Shown here piece after piece: positions 55,453-64,000 of a stretch of 64,000 nt of DNA. The stretch lies in NCBI GenBank assembly GCA_012064385.1, contig QRDG01000404.1, forward strand, positions 92,929 to 156,928. Direction: 5' to 3'. The notes below the pieces were generated by a model that did no database searches, was not told the origin of the DNA, and saw nothing but the letters and a program-made list of their open reading frames with translations. Each line of letters starts with the position of its first letter. The stretch's first letter is position 1. A program made the position numbers and the translations under genes. Source of the stretch: Puccinellia tenuiflora (taxonomy: Eukaryota > Streptophyta > Magnoliopsida > Poales > Poaceae).

Positions 55453-58150
55453 TCCACTTCTACTATAACCCTGATGGTCGTACCTTATCTTTAGTACAAG
55501 GTCGAGTTAGGTAATGTCAACGTAATCTTTCTCTCACCTCTTTTTTCATTTCGTGGGAGATTTGGCCGATTGAAATCTATTATTCATGCTGGTTGGGGGT
55601 ATTGGGCGAAACCGGGAGTTTCCTTCTTCGTTTTCGTACAAAGATTAGAATCATGTGCTCACGACAGGGGACATTGGGTGAATTTTAAGGTTTACTGTTA
55701 TTTGGGATTTAGGATTTTCATTAGTGAGCGTATTTACTTATTTACATGGAGGTGAGCTAGGTTAACTTGATACACTCATTGATGTTGTTGTTAGTCTGCA
55801 TAGTCGAGCCGATGATACAGACTCCCTTGTGCCATGTACACTTTCTTATTCGTATTTCAGACTGCCAAAAATAGCACAGAGACTCCTTATACACAAGCCG
55901 TGGGCAATCTTAGCTTCTGAAATTTTAGTTTTTGTAGATTCTTGCATCAACTTCTGCTTCTCCCATAATCATACATTGATGACATATCCGTGGTACTTGA
56001 TCCATCCAGATATGTTCCAAACTTGACACTTTGTGGGATTGATATAAAGATGTTCAGTGAAGTCGTGTGTCCACCGGCTTGCTTTTCACTCCATTTTTGC
56101 ATCTCAGAGATGATTTCGTCGAACAATTTTGTTTCTTCACCGGCTGTAGGAGTTGACCAAATGGTACACCTAGCTATAGGAACAATTTTGGTTTTGTTCG
56201 TTCAGTTTATGTGACATGAATTTGTGCACTTATGGTTTAATTATTCAGATACAGAGCATTTGAATCGAGCTCTCAGATAAAGCCATAAAGGGAGTATGTG
56301 TGCTTCACGTCAGTCAACTCGTGTTCTTTATATAGTCTTCCATCGCTGGGTTCTCCAGGTCTCAGTCCGAGAGAAATTTGTGTTCTTGGGGTCATGTACA
56401 GTCCCAGTACCATAGATATGTATGATTGGTAAAGTTTTGATTTGATGAAGGGTATGTGCATATTACTCCGTACAGTCCCAGTACCATAGATTTGTTAGTT
56501 CTCTAATTCATAAATTATACTATCATTTCAGTTATTTTTGCATTGTACATATTTTTTAAAGATGATCTTGGGTGTACAAAATCATTTAAGACGTTTGTGT
56601 AATGTATACTAACATTCCTGGTTTAGTTTCCATATATTAAACTGATGAGTGTATCTTTTGACTTCGTTCCTTCAGATAATGGTGGCTAATTGCGTTGTAT
56701 CATACCTTACATATGCACTGCAATGATCCTTTAATTGACATATGGTTTGCAAGTATCTCTTCCTTTCATCCTTTGTCAAATTTCAGTATGTATTCACTTT
56801 TATGTAGTCGTCTTTTAGCAGGACATGTTGTATCCATGACAATTAAGTTATGGGGCATCAATTGGTAGAGTCTTTCTCAAAAGGTAGGGATGCTTTGTTG
56901 GGATTGTGATATTTGCAATCCTTGTGCCTTTTATATACTTTGTTTGTTGAAATCAAGCGATTCTTTCGTCTAGGGGTTTTTTCGTTTTTGGAAGTTGTGG
57001 TGGAGGAATTTCTCGGCCGTCCACCAGTCCACAACACTTTTGTAGATTGGGGCAACTTAATTTATTTGTGATAACGTACTGCTGGGAATTACGGCCGGGA
57101 CCAAAGCGTCATACTCTGTAAATCTCCATCAACGATTTCTCTTAACCTTGAACTGATATAGAAATCCATTTCGAAAAAAAAAACTGATATAGAAATGCTA
57201 AAGCGTTGTCTGTAGGAAAACAGTGAGAATTCTACGGACGTGGAAAGACTGCAAGTTTCTACCGAAGTCCATATCATTTTTTCCACAAGCATTTATTTTC
57301 GACGAGCATTTATTTTCTGCTGAAATACCTTGAGCTGATTTTTCTCAAATGTTGAATTGTTGTTTGTAGTGGGTTGCAGGAGTTCATAGAAAACAAAGGC
57401 AAGGAGGTGCTTGCATAGGCTTTTGCCTAGACCAATGTTTTCTTTCATGTAGTTTTCTTAATTTTTTCGCAAAGTGATAATCTTATCATTTTGTTGAATT
57501 TTTGAGTTCTAGAATAAAGTTGCAGAATGGAGAACTGATACAAAAAGGAATGTGGATTAATGTATCAAGTTTCTTACTCATTTTCTTAAGCCTAGGACCA
57601 CACAACTTAGGGAACGACTGAATGTGGTTTTGGTAGAGGTGTGTTGTTTTAGATTTCACTGTTCCTATTGATAATCTTGAGCAATTAGCTTTCAGGTGGG
57701 CAGTGGACAAATTCGAATGATTTACATGCACTCATGTAAGTTGTGATTTATTTGTACAAAAATGTTGAATTGTTTGTTTGTTATTCCTATATTTTGCTAT
57801 TTCGCATTTTATAGTTGCTATGTATGTACACAAACACAAGAAACAAACTGAGAAATATATGCTGTAGTATGCATCAGGAAATTACACGTTATATTTCTTG
57901 ATTTCTTGCACATTTGTAGAAATAATCATTTTCTAAATTTAGGATCTTTTGCTATCAACCCGGTTCAAAGTAGACATATAATATTCGGATTGCCCTCCCT
58001 TGTTTCATCGTTGCGATGGAAGATTCTTTCGTGCCACATGAAAATTTAGTTTTCCATGCTAGAAATTAAGGTACATGTAGAACTAGAATAATATATATGT
58101 AATAAAACAAAGCAATCAAAGGGTAACAACAACTAACTGATTAATCAAAG
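55453..58150. other. AT-rich stretch without a recognised gene
   Basis: Scattered short frames only. It may be intron or flank debris of the ABCB relic. CAGTCCCAGTACCATAGAT occurs twice (about 56399 and 56476). Confidence 0.4.
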
Positions 58151-59690
58151 AATGTTCTGCAAAGATAAAAAACGGGCGCGGCAAAGCGCGCCATTTCCTT
58201 CTAGTCCTGAACGAACGCAGCACCCTTCGTCTTCTCCCGTGGACAGTCCTGCCTCTTGCTTCTGTGTCGCCCCTAGTTTTTTTCTATGGATGAAACGCTC
58301 AAGTGATCGTGAGTATAATGAGGTTTATAATAAACATTGTGGAGGACTAGAGCGCAAACATCTGCACAATGGACTAGTAGCACGACAAAAAAAATGCAAG
58401 CATCACAGGTAATACAAGCAATGACATCTTACAGATATTTTCAAACTTCAAAATCTCATCCCATGGTTGCCCGTTGCTCAGCAGCACCATGGTCCTTGCT
58501 AGTGGCCATGTGGAGCTAGGAACGCTGCGTGAGGGGCAGTGTGAGGCCGGCTCAGTGTAGATAAAAGGCGCAGGAGGGGTGGCAGAGCTCCGATGGTGCT
58601 CGGTGGCCATGTCGGCATATCTACCAGACTCCCGGAGGCGGGCAGGCACACGAGGTAAGGTGGCACCGGCAGGTGCGGCGTGGTGAGGGTATACTATGTG
58701 ACGATAGGGTCGATGGCAAACCATACGAGCGGCAAACAGGGCGTGGCGATGACGGTACATTTTACGACCTACATGGCCACCACGGTCTGCATAGATGCAT
58801 CGATTGGGGTGGCTCTGATTATCTTCTAATGAAACATTGATGCATCGACTAGGGCGGCTCTGATTATATATGTGCCCTTTGATGAAATTACCTAAGTGCC
58901 ATTTTAAATAAAGTAAATCAACAATGTTGGTACCAGTTCCACATGATTTCGGTAGCGGCCCCATAATTTTGGTGCCATCAGGCTATTAGATTGGTATCAT
59001 CTATTTTACCACTATTAGATCGGGGTGGCTCAACGGTTTCTAAAAATACCAACCATGATAAAACTTCTAACTGGGGCAAATGTGTGTTCTGTTATCATGT
59101 TTGTAATGAAAACCAGCTCTTGCAGGGAGGTGTATGAAAATAGTTTTATTCTTCTTTTTATGGGATGTTGTATTGGACGTTTTCGTTTGAATCACGAAAT
59201 TACAAGTACATCTTAGTCTTGTCGCTTGGTATCTTTACAAGTTAACATTGCTATAGTTTAATGTGTTCATTCAACCACTGATGTGGGCTTACATCCAAAT
59301 ACTTGCTTACATGAGCATGCTATGTAAATTCCAACAAACATGTTAATGTTGTGATTTTTTTTCTTTATTAGTTATTTGCCTGATGAACATGCACATTAAT
59401 TACATGCTTTGTTCGTAAGTTTAGTTTTGTATTTTAAAAAATAGAGAAGATAGAATGTGGCCCAAAAGTGATTAGAAGAAGACATGTCGCTTTAACGCCG
59501 GTTCAATACAATGCAGCAATCGAAGTGCAGGGAATCTTTGTTCAAACTGAACCAACTCTCTCAACTAACTTAAAATCAGATCGATCGTTCCATTTGATAG
59601 CGTTTAGATTTGATAAATCTGTTGGAATATAGGCATTCTTCTCCAACAAAAGCTTGCTGTCCTCCATACACCAACCAGGAACATGCGTAT
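58151..59690. other. No recognised gene; short local repeat
   Basis: 58200-58315 resembles 35165-35360. A direct repeat of about 29 bp, GATGCATCGATTGGGGTGGC / GATGCATCGACTAGGGCGGC, lies at 58794-58822 and 58842-58870. A 196-codon minus frame (58374-58964) has no recognisable content. Confidence 0.4.
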
Positions 59691-59699
59691 ATTTTGTAC

Positions 59700-59811
59700 T
59701 GGTTGAATTGGTGCTCATAGGGGTAGGGTGTGCGTGTGTGCGTTCATAGGGGTGAGTGTATGCGCGTGTATGTGAGCGCCTGTGTTGTACTGTGTTTCGC
59801 AAAAAAAAAAA
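59700..59811 (+). repeat. Retroposon 3' tail-like sequence
   Basis: A GTGTGCGTGTGTGCGTTCAT-type stretch followed by A11 (59801-59811) resembles a common cereal poly(A) retroelement tail. The 5' extent and target duplication are not resolved. Confidence 0.4.
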
Positions 59812-59974
59812 TTGGTCAATACCGTGGCTGTAGGAGATCTTTAACAGATATAAATGTGAACGGGCAATGGCTAGAGCAAAGAAGCTGGAACATGCGTTGA
59901 GGAATGGTCGGACATGTGTCTAATGGATATGATGTACCCTCCTGTTCCGGAAGCTAAGTCTACCCTTTTGCTTG

Positions 59975-60290
59975 CCCACATCTGGTTGCCCCGATGCCTC
60001 CAAAGCCGAATTAGTTGACAGGGCAACAAGCAAGAAAAAGATAACACATTCCAATTATCTTTGTTGACACTCAAGCGGGGTTCGATAGATTGAGAAACTG
60101 GACTACCTATGTTAGTACCACCATGTGGTGAGAGATTACAAGGAAGGAGCGGAAGGATGACTCGTATAAATAAGAAGAAAAAGTAGCTAGAGCGTGGGCA
60201 AATAAATATGGGTAATTAATTAGCATTTCAAGAATTAGACCCTGAAGTGAATAAGAAAAGATGTGGGTAAAACTATGTCTAGTGAGGAGA
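59975..60290. repeat. Third, partial copy of the 34.3/35.9-kb duplicated segment
   Basis: Shares GATGCCTCCAAAGCCGAA, CCACCATGTGGT, GAAGGAGCGGA, AAATAAATATGGGTAATTAA and GATGTGGGTAAAA with copies A and B, in the same order and orientation. Confidence 0.7.
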
Positions 60291-60667
60291 GGAGGGAGCA
60301 AAGACAACTGTGGCTGAAATATAGGTAACATGCAGGAACCAGAATACTCCACTGAAGCAGTATAACAAAATTCTTATCCTTGAGCAGTTGAGCTTTATTT
60401 TGTAAAAGAAAAACCTATGCTATAGAGCGTGTCGATAATATGAGACAATCGTTGCAAGAACGCTAGAACAAAATTGAATAGAGGTGTGTTGCTAGAACTT
60501 TTTTTGTCTGAAAGGAGTAACTCAATCATCGTAATCTATTCTGCTGCACCTACACTGAACAAATTAAATTAAATAGTGGTGTGTTGCTAGAACGGATAAC
60601 GCTACACCTAGCGTTGTAGTACATGCGATAATCAGGCGGCGCGCCAACGTGGTGTGATCTGCGCGTG

Positions 60668-62003
60668 TGAAAGGACATTGTCCGTTAATCTTGTTTTGAC
60701 GTTTGATTACAACACTTGGAAGTATTTAACATGCTCTCTAGTATCAACAGGAAATATGACTGTCTACATCAAAAGGATACTTGTGTATGTCTATATATGC
60801 AAAAAGGAAGAAATGCCGTATTGTCGGAAATGGAACAGGGAAGAAAAGCACTCAGCAGGCTGGCCGGGCTCCAGGCCGGGAGGGTCTGGTGGGTGGCCGG
60901 CCCCCAGGCCGGCCCTGGCCGGGCTCCAGGCCGGGCGCTTCTGGTGGGTGGTCGGCCCCCAGGCCGGCCCTGGCCGGGCTCCAGGCCGGGCGCTTCTGGT
61001 GGGTGGCCGGCCCCCAGGCCGGCCCTGGCCGGGCTCCAGGCCGGGCGCCTCTGGTGGGTGGCCGGCCCCCAGGCCGGCCCAGGCCGGGCTCCAGGCCGGC
61101 TGCCCAGTCTGTTCCTGCGTGATGATCATTGGCCGGCCTCCTGGTCGGCCCCGGCCGACCTCCAGACCGGACACCCCCTTATGACCAACGGCTAGATTTC
61201 GGGAGGGGGTACTTATACCCCTCCATCTACCTCGGGACAACTACCACGACCAAAAGAAGAACACCGCCATTGTTTGAAAGCTTCAAATCAATAGATCTCC
61301 CTCTCTAGCCACTCAATCACTTAGCCCTTTGGGGATTTGAGAGAGGAGACCTAGTTCTACACTTCAACCAAACCGATTTGATTTCCCCCTTGATTTGTGA
61401 GAGGGGGCTTGCTACTCTTGGTGTTCATTGGAACCCTAAGAGGTTGTGGTCCTTCGGAGCTTTGGGAGCTACGAAGACTTTGCCGGGAGCCACCAATTGA
61501 GTTGTGGTGCGTGCCCCGGCCTTGAGCATCGAGTCTTGGCGGCTCGGTGCATTTGGTGGAGACCCTCCAACTTGTGGAGTGTGCTTCATCCTTGTAAAGG
61601 TTCTAGTTGTCAACCTCAACGGCAACATAGTGACAAGTGCCTCGCCACATCGGTGGTAAGTCACAACGGAGATACGGTGTGCCATATCAAGGCTACCCGG
61701 TGTTTCACTTTGGTGAACACCGCGCCGCTCCAACGGAGATTAGCTTCCATTGGGAAGTGAACTTCGGGATAAATCTTCGTGTCATCTTGTTGTTTGTCTT
61801 TTCACTTACCTTTACTTGTTATCACTAGCTTACTATATCTATATCTTGTGCTAGTGAACTTTTGCTCATCATATAAGTTTGTTCACCTAGTTGCATATTC
61901 TAGATAACTTATATTTGAGCAATATCCTTTTAAAACGAAAAAGAAGTAAAATTTGTAGTTAACCTATTCACCCCCCCTCTAGTTAACCTCATCGATCCTT
62001 TCA
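60668..62003 (+). repeat. 5' LTR of a Maximus/SIRE-like copia element
   Basis: Starts TGAAAGGACATTG and ends GATCCTTTCA, with an 8-bp terminal inverted repeat TGAAAGGA/TCCTTTCA. The tail CTATTCACCCCCCCTCTAG is typical of this lineage. A TATA-like CTTATACCCC lies near 61211. The left flank 60663-60667 is GCGTG, whose expected duplicate lies beyond the window. Confidence 0.85.
60860..61110. repeat. 55-bp GC-rich tandem repeat in the LTR
   Basis: About four and a half units of GGCCGGGCTCCAGGCCGGG...CTGGTGGGTGGCCGGCCCCC with a 55-bp period, just upstream of the TATA-like element. The long frames across it on both strands are compositional. Confidence 0.9.
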
Positions 62004-62005
62004 AT

Positions 62006-62018
62006 TGGTATCAGAGCC
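62006..62018 (+). promoter_or_regulatory. Primer-binding site (tRNA-iMet type)
   Basis: TGGTATCAGAGCC begins two bases after the LTR end; this is the standard complement to initiator tRNA-Met used by copia elements. Confidence 0.92.
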
Positions 62019-62057
62019 TCGTCTCTTTATTAAAGGCTTCACCGCCTAAAGAGGAGG

Positions 62058-64000
62058 ATGGGGGATCCCACTCCCATGGAATTGCTTCAAAAGCAAGTCG
62101 AGTCCATGGGGGAAAGATCCGATAAGAGGATGGATAGGTTAGAGGAACTAATAATGAAACTTGCCTCTACATCTAGCAATGCAAATGATAGTCCCTCTCT
62201 AGATGAAAATGGTAATCCCATATCCCATTCAAAAGAAAGTGACGAACACTCATCTAAAAATGAAAACCCAAATCAATTTGGACATATTTACAACAATGCT
62301 CTTAATGTTCAACATCCACATGTGAACAATCTTGGTAACCCACCTTTAGTAGATAGGGCCCGTTTTACTAATTGGAAAGCTTCTATGAAATCTTATGTGT
62401 GTAGCTCTTCAATGCAAATATGGAGAATCATTGAGAGGGGATACTACCCTAAGGATATCAATAATTTGACCTCAAGTGAGATCATTGATGAACAACTCAA
62501 TGCACATGCTATGCACATGCTCGAGAAGGCAATGGTCAATGAAGGTGTTGAGCACATCCGGTCTCTCCGAAACGCCAAGGAAGCTTGGGAGTATCTACTC
62601 GCCATGTATGATGGCAATGTGAGCATGCAACGCTCAAAGAAAACACTTCTTCAACGGCAAGTTGATCACTTCATCATGAAGGATGGAGAAGTTCCGGAGG
62701 ATGTATATCGAAGACTCAAGGCTCTTGTTGTGGACATGAAGGATGTTGGATTCAAGGATTGCGATGATGATTGGTTCAAGGGAAAATTTCTTCAAACCTT
62801 GATTCCATACAATGAGAACATGGTAATGAATGTTCAAGCAAGAGCGGACTACATGGAACTAACTCCCAATGATGTTTTGGGCACCTTTGTCACCATGAAT
62901 ATGATGAAGAAATCCTCGGAAGATGTTCTAGCTCGTGTGAATGGAATGAAGAAAGTATCTCTTGCCTTGAAGGCAACATCCTATGATGAGGAAGAATCAA
63001 GTGATGAAGGTGGATCCACCTATGTGCCATCCGATAAGGAAAAGAGGGTGTCACACAATGAGTGTTTGGCGCTTGCCAACCATAATTGGTGGAAGAAAGG
63101 GGATTTTAGATCAAGTGCAACGAAGAACAAGGGGAGAGAAGGCCCAAGTATGAAGAAAGCAAGAACTTGCTTCAATTGTGGAGATAGTGAACACTTCGTT
63201 ACGGATTGCCCGTACAAGAATAGAGTTGAGAATAAAGGACAGCTCATCAAGAAGACCAACTTTGTTCCCAAGAACAAGAACTTCATGAAAAAGGTATCTA
63301 AAAGGGCAATGGTGACAAATGAGCAAGAATATATATCCGGAGGTGAAGAAAGTGAAGATGAAGAAGAACAAGTCGGCATGGCGGCAATGGCAATTGGGGT
63401 TATTCCCTCTTCTTTGGACTCTCTCTTTTCAACTCCGAATGACAAGCAAGGTCCTACCAAACACAAGTGCCTTATGGCCAAGGGTACATCTCCAAAGGTA
63501 ACTCACTCACTAGAACCCTCAATTTCCTCTACTCCATCATTGGTAAATTGTGTTGAGGAACTTGATGATAAGAATGCTAATAATCTTTCAAACGTCATGA
63601 GATCACTTGAAAGTGAAAATAAAATTGCATTTGATGCCTTCATGACTCAACTTGGTAATGCATATGGTCTCATAGAAGAACATGAAGAAAGAATATGTGA
63701 ACTTGAGGGTTTCGCTCGTGATGATGCTAATAGGATAGCGGAGCTTGAGAAAGCCCTAGATAATGCACTATGCCTTAAAGATTCTATTGAGAAAATCTCC
63801 ACTTTAGATCTATCTAAAATGATGGGTGACCGTGATCATGCACTATGTAAGCTTAAGGAATTCATGGATGAAAATGATAACATTATGAATGGTCACAATG
63901 AACTACTTAAGGATTTTGAGCATCTTGAGAAAGCTCACATGACACTCTCAAAAGAGCTCAAGGTTCTTAAGGAGTCACATGACAACTCTCAAAATAAGGA
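62058..64000 (+). CDS. gag: Gag polyprotein start of a Maximus/SIRE-like copia element (partial)
   Basis: An open frame runs from ATG at 62058 to the window edge, 647 codons without a stop. It starts MGDPTPMELLQKQVESMGER with a coiled-coil-like segment. A UBN2-type gag capsid region follows (RARFTNWKASMKSYVCSSSM, WEYLLAMYDG, LLQRQVDHFIMKDGE; about residues 95-300). A CCHC zinc knuckle CFNCGDSEHFVTDC lies near residue 370. An acidic linker (GGEESEDEEEQ) and a long second coiled coil (about 510-647) come next, typical of SIRE/Maximus gag. The start lies 40 bp after the primer-binding site. The protein would package the RNA into virus-like particles; protease, integrase and RT should lie to the right. 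No lesion is seen, so the element may be young. Confidence 0.9.
   Translation, partial: MGDPTPMELLQKQVESMGERSDKRMDRLEELIMKLASTSSNANDSPSLDENGNPISHSKESDEHSSKNENPNQFGHIYNNALNVQHPHVNNLGNPPLVDRARFTNWKASMKSYVCSSSMQIWRIIERGYYPKDINNLTSSEIIDEQLNAHAMHMLEKAMVNEGVEHIRSLRNAKEAWEYLLAMYDGNVSMQRSKKTLLQRQVDHFIMKDGEVPEDVYRRLKALVVDMKDVGFKDCDDDWFKGKFLQTLIPYNENMVMNVQARADYMELTPNDVLGTFVTMNMMKKSSEDVLARVNGMKKVSLALKATSYDEEESSDEGGSTYVPSDKEKRVSHNECLALANHNWWKKGDFRSSATKNKGREGPSMKKARTCFNCGDSEHFVTDCPYKNRVENKGQLIKKTNFVPKNKNFMKKVSKRAMVTNEQEYISGGEESEDEEEQVGMAAMAIGVIPSSLDSLFSTPNDKQGPTKHKCLMAKGTSPKVTHSLEPSISSTPSLVNCVEELDDKNANNLSNVMRSLESENKIAFDAFMTQLGNAYGLIEEHEERICELEGFARDDANRIAELEKALDNALCLKDSIEKISTLDLSKMMGDRDHALCKLKEFMDENDNIMNGHNELLKDFEHLEKAHMTLSKELKVLKESHDNSQNK

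Noticed and set aside
58374..58964. 196-codon minus-strand ORF
   Set aside because: No recognisable domain and no supporting structure around it; kept only as an unassigned stretch.
60654..61240. Pro/Gly/Arg-rich frames on both strands near 61 kb
   Set aside because: Compositional result of the 55-bp GC-rich LTR repeat.

Overview
The window is eukaryotic nuclear DNA from a grass, most likely a Triticeae cereal (wheat, Aegilops or barley type). The clues are intron-containing plant genes (uS11, an early-nodulin-like protein), Stowaway MITEs with CTCCCTCC ends, a BARE/Angela-like copia LTR, a Maximus/SIRE-like copia element, a gypsy-type LTR element primed by tRNA-Asp, and deep nesting of transposons. 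I see no CRISPR array, prokaryotic operon, tRNA or rRNA gene. All splice sites and repeat boundaries were read by eye.

Layout. 1-3.6 kb: repeats (GA microsatellite, a GC-rich hAT element with an 8-bp target duplication, a Stowaway MITE). 3.8-9.7 kb is the genic island: an early-nodulin-like phytocyanin (+), ribosomal protein uS11/RPS14 (-, six coding exons), and a 92-aa protein I do not recognise (+). The last two are divergent and share a promoter with TGGGCC-type elements and a telo-box. 10-20.6 kb: transposon-rich, with an inverted-repeat element, a TIR element carrying a subtilase fragment, and a Helitron (about 12342-20616, minus strand) with a frameshifted Rep/helicase gene and RPA-like OB-fold exons upstream. 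20.7-32.6 kb: another Helitron 3' end, a poly(A) retroposon split by a copia solo LTR, a 747-bp Mutator-like element, and a 5.9-kb 5'-truncated LINE. Each of these last four insertions is bounded by target-site duplications. 33-37.4 kb: an RNase-H fragment, a diverged local duplication and a second copy of the hAT family.

37421-54030 is the centrepiece: a Mutator-like element (about 5.7 kb before later insertions) with TIRs of about 210 bp and two convergent genes. One is a MURA-like transposase (-), the other a zf-GRF/coiled-coil protein (+). Four copies of a 74-bp unit, each holding a 42-bp palindrome, lie between their 3' ends. The transposase gene is split by a 10.9-kb non-autonomous gypsy-type LTR element (TSD AACAC), whose 3' LTR is in turn split by a 3.7-kb non-autonomous LTR element (TSD GATAC). 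LTR divergence agrees with that nesting order.

After the MULE come a decayed ABCB-transporter pseudogene (54.8-55.5 kb), a long stretch with little recognisable, and at the right edge the 5' LTR and open gag gene of a Maximus/SIRE-like copia element that runs off the window.

Only three ordinary host genes look intact. Everything else is mobile DNA or gene debris. The most unusual items are the zf-GRF gene plus palindrome array in a MuDR-like convergent layout, and the RPA/Rep-helicase arrangement in the Helitron.
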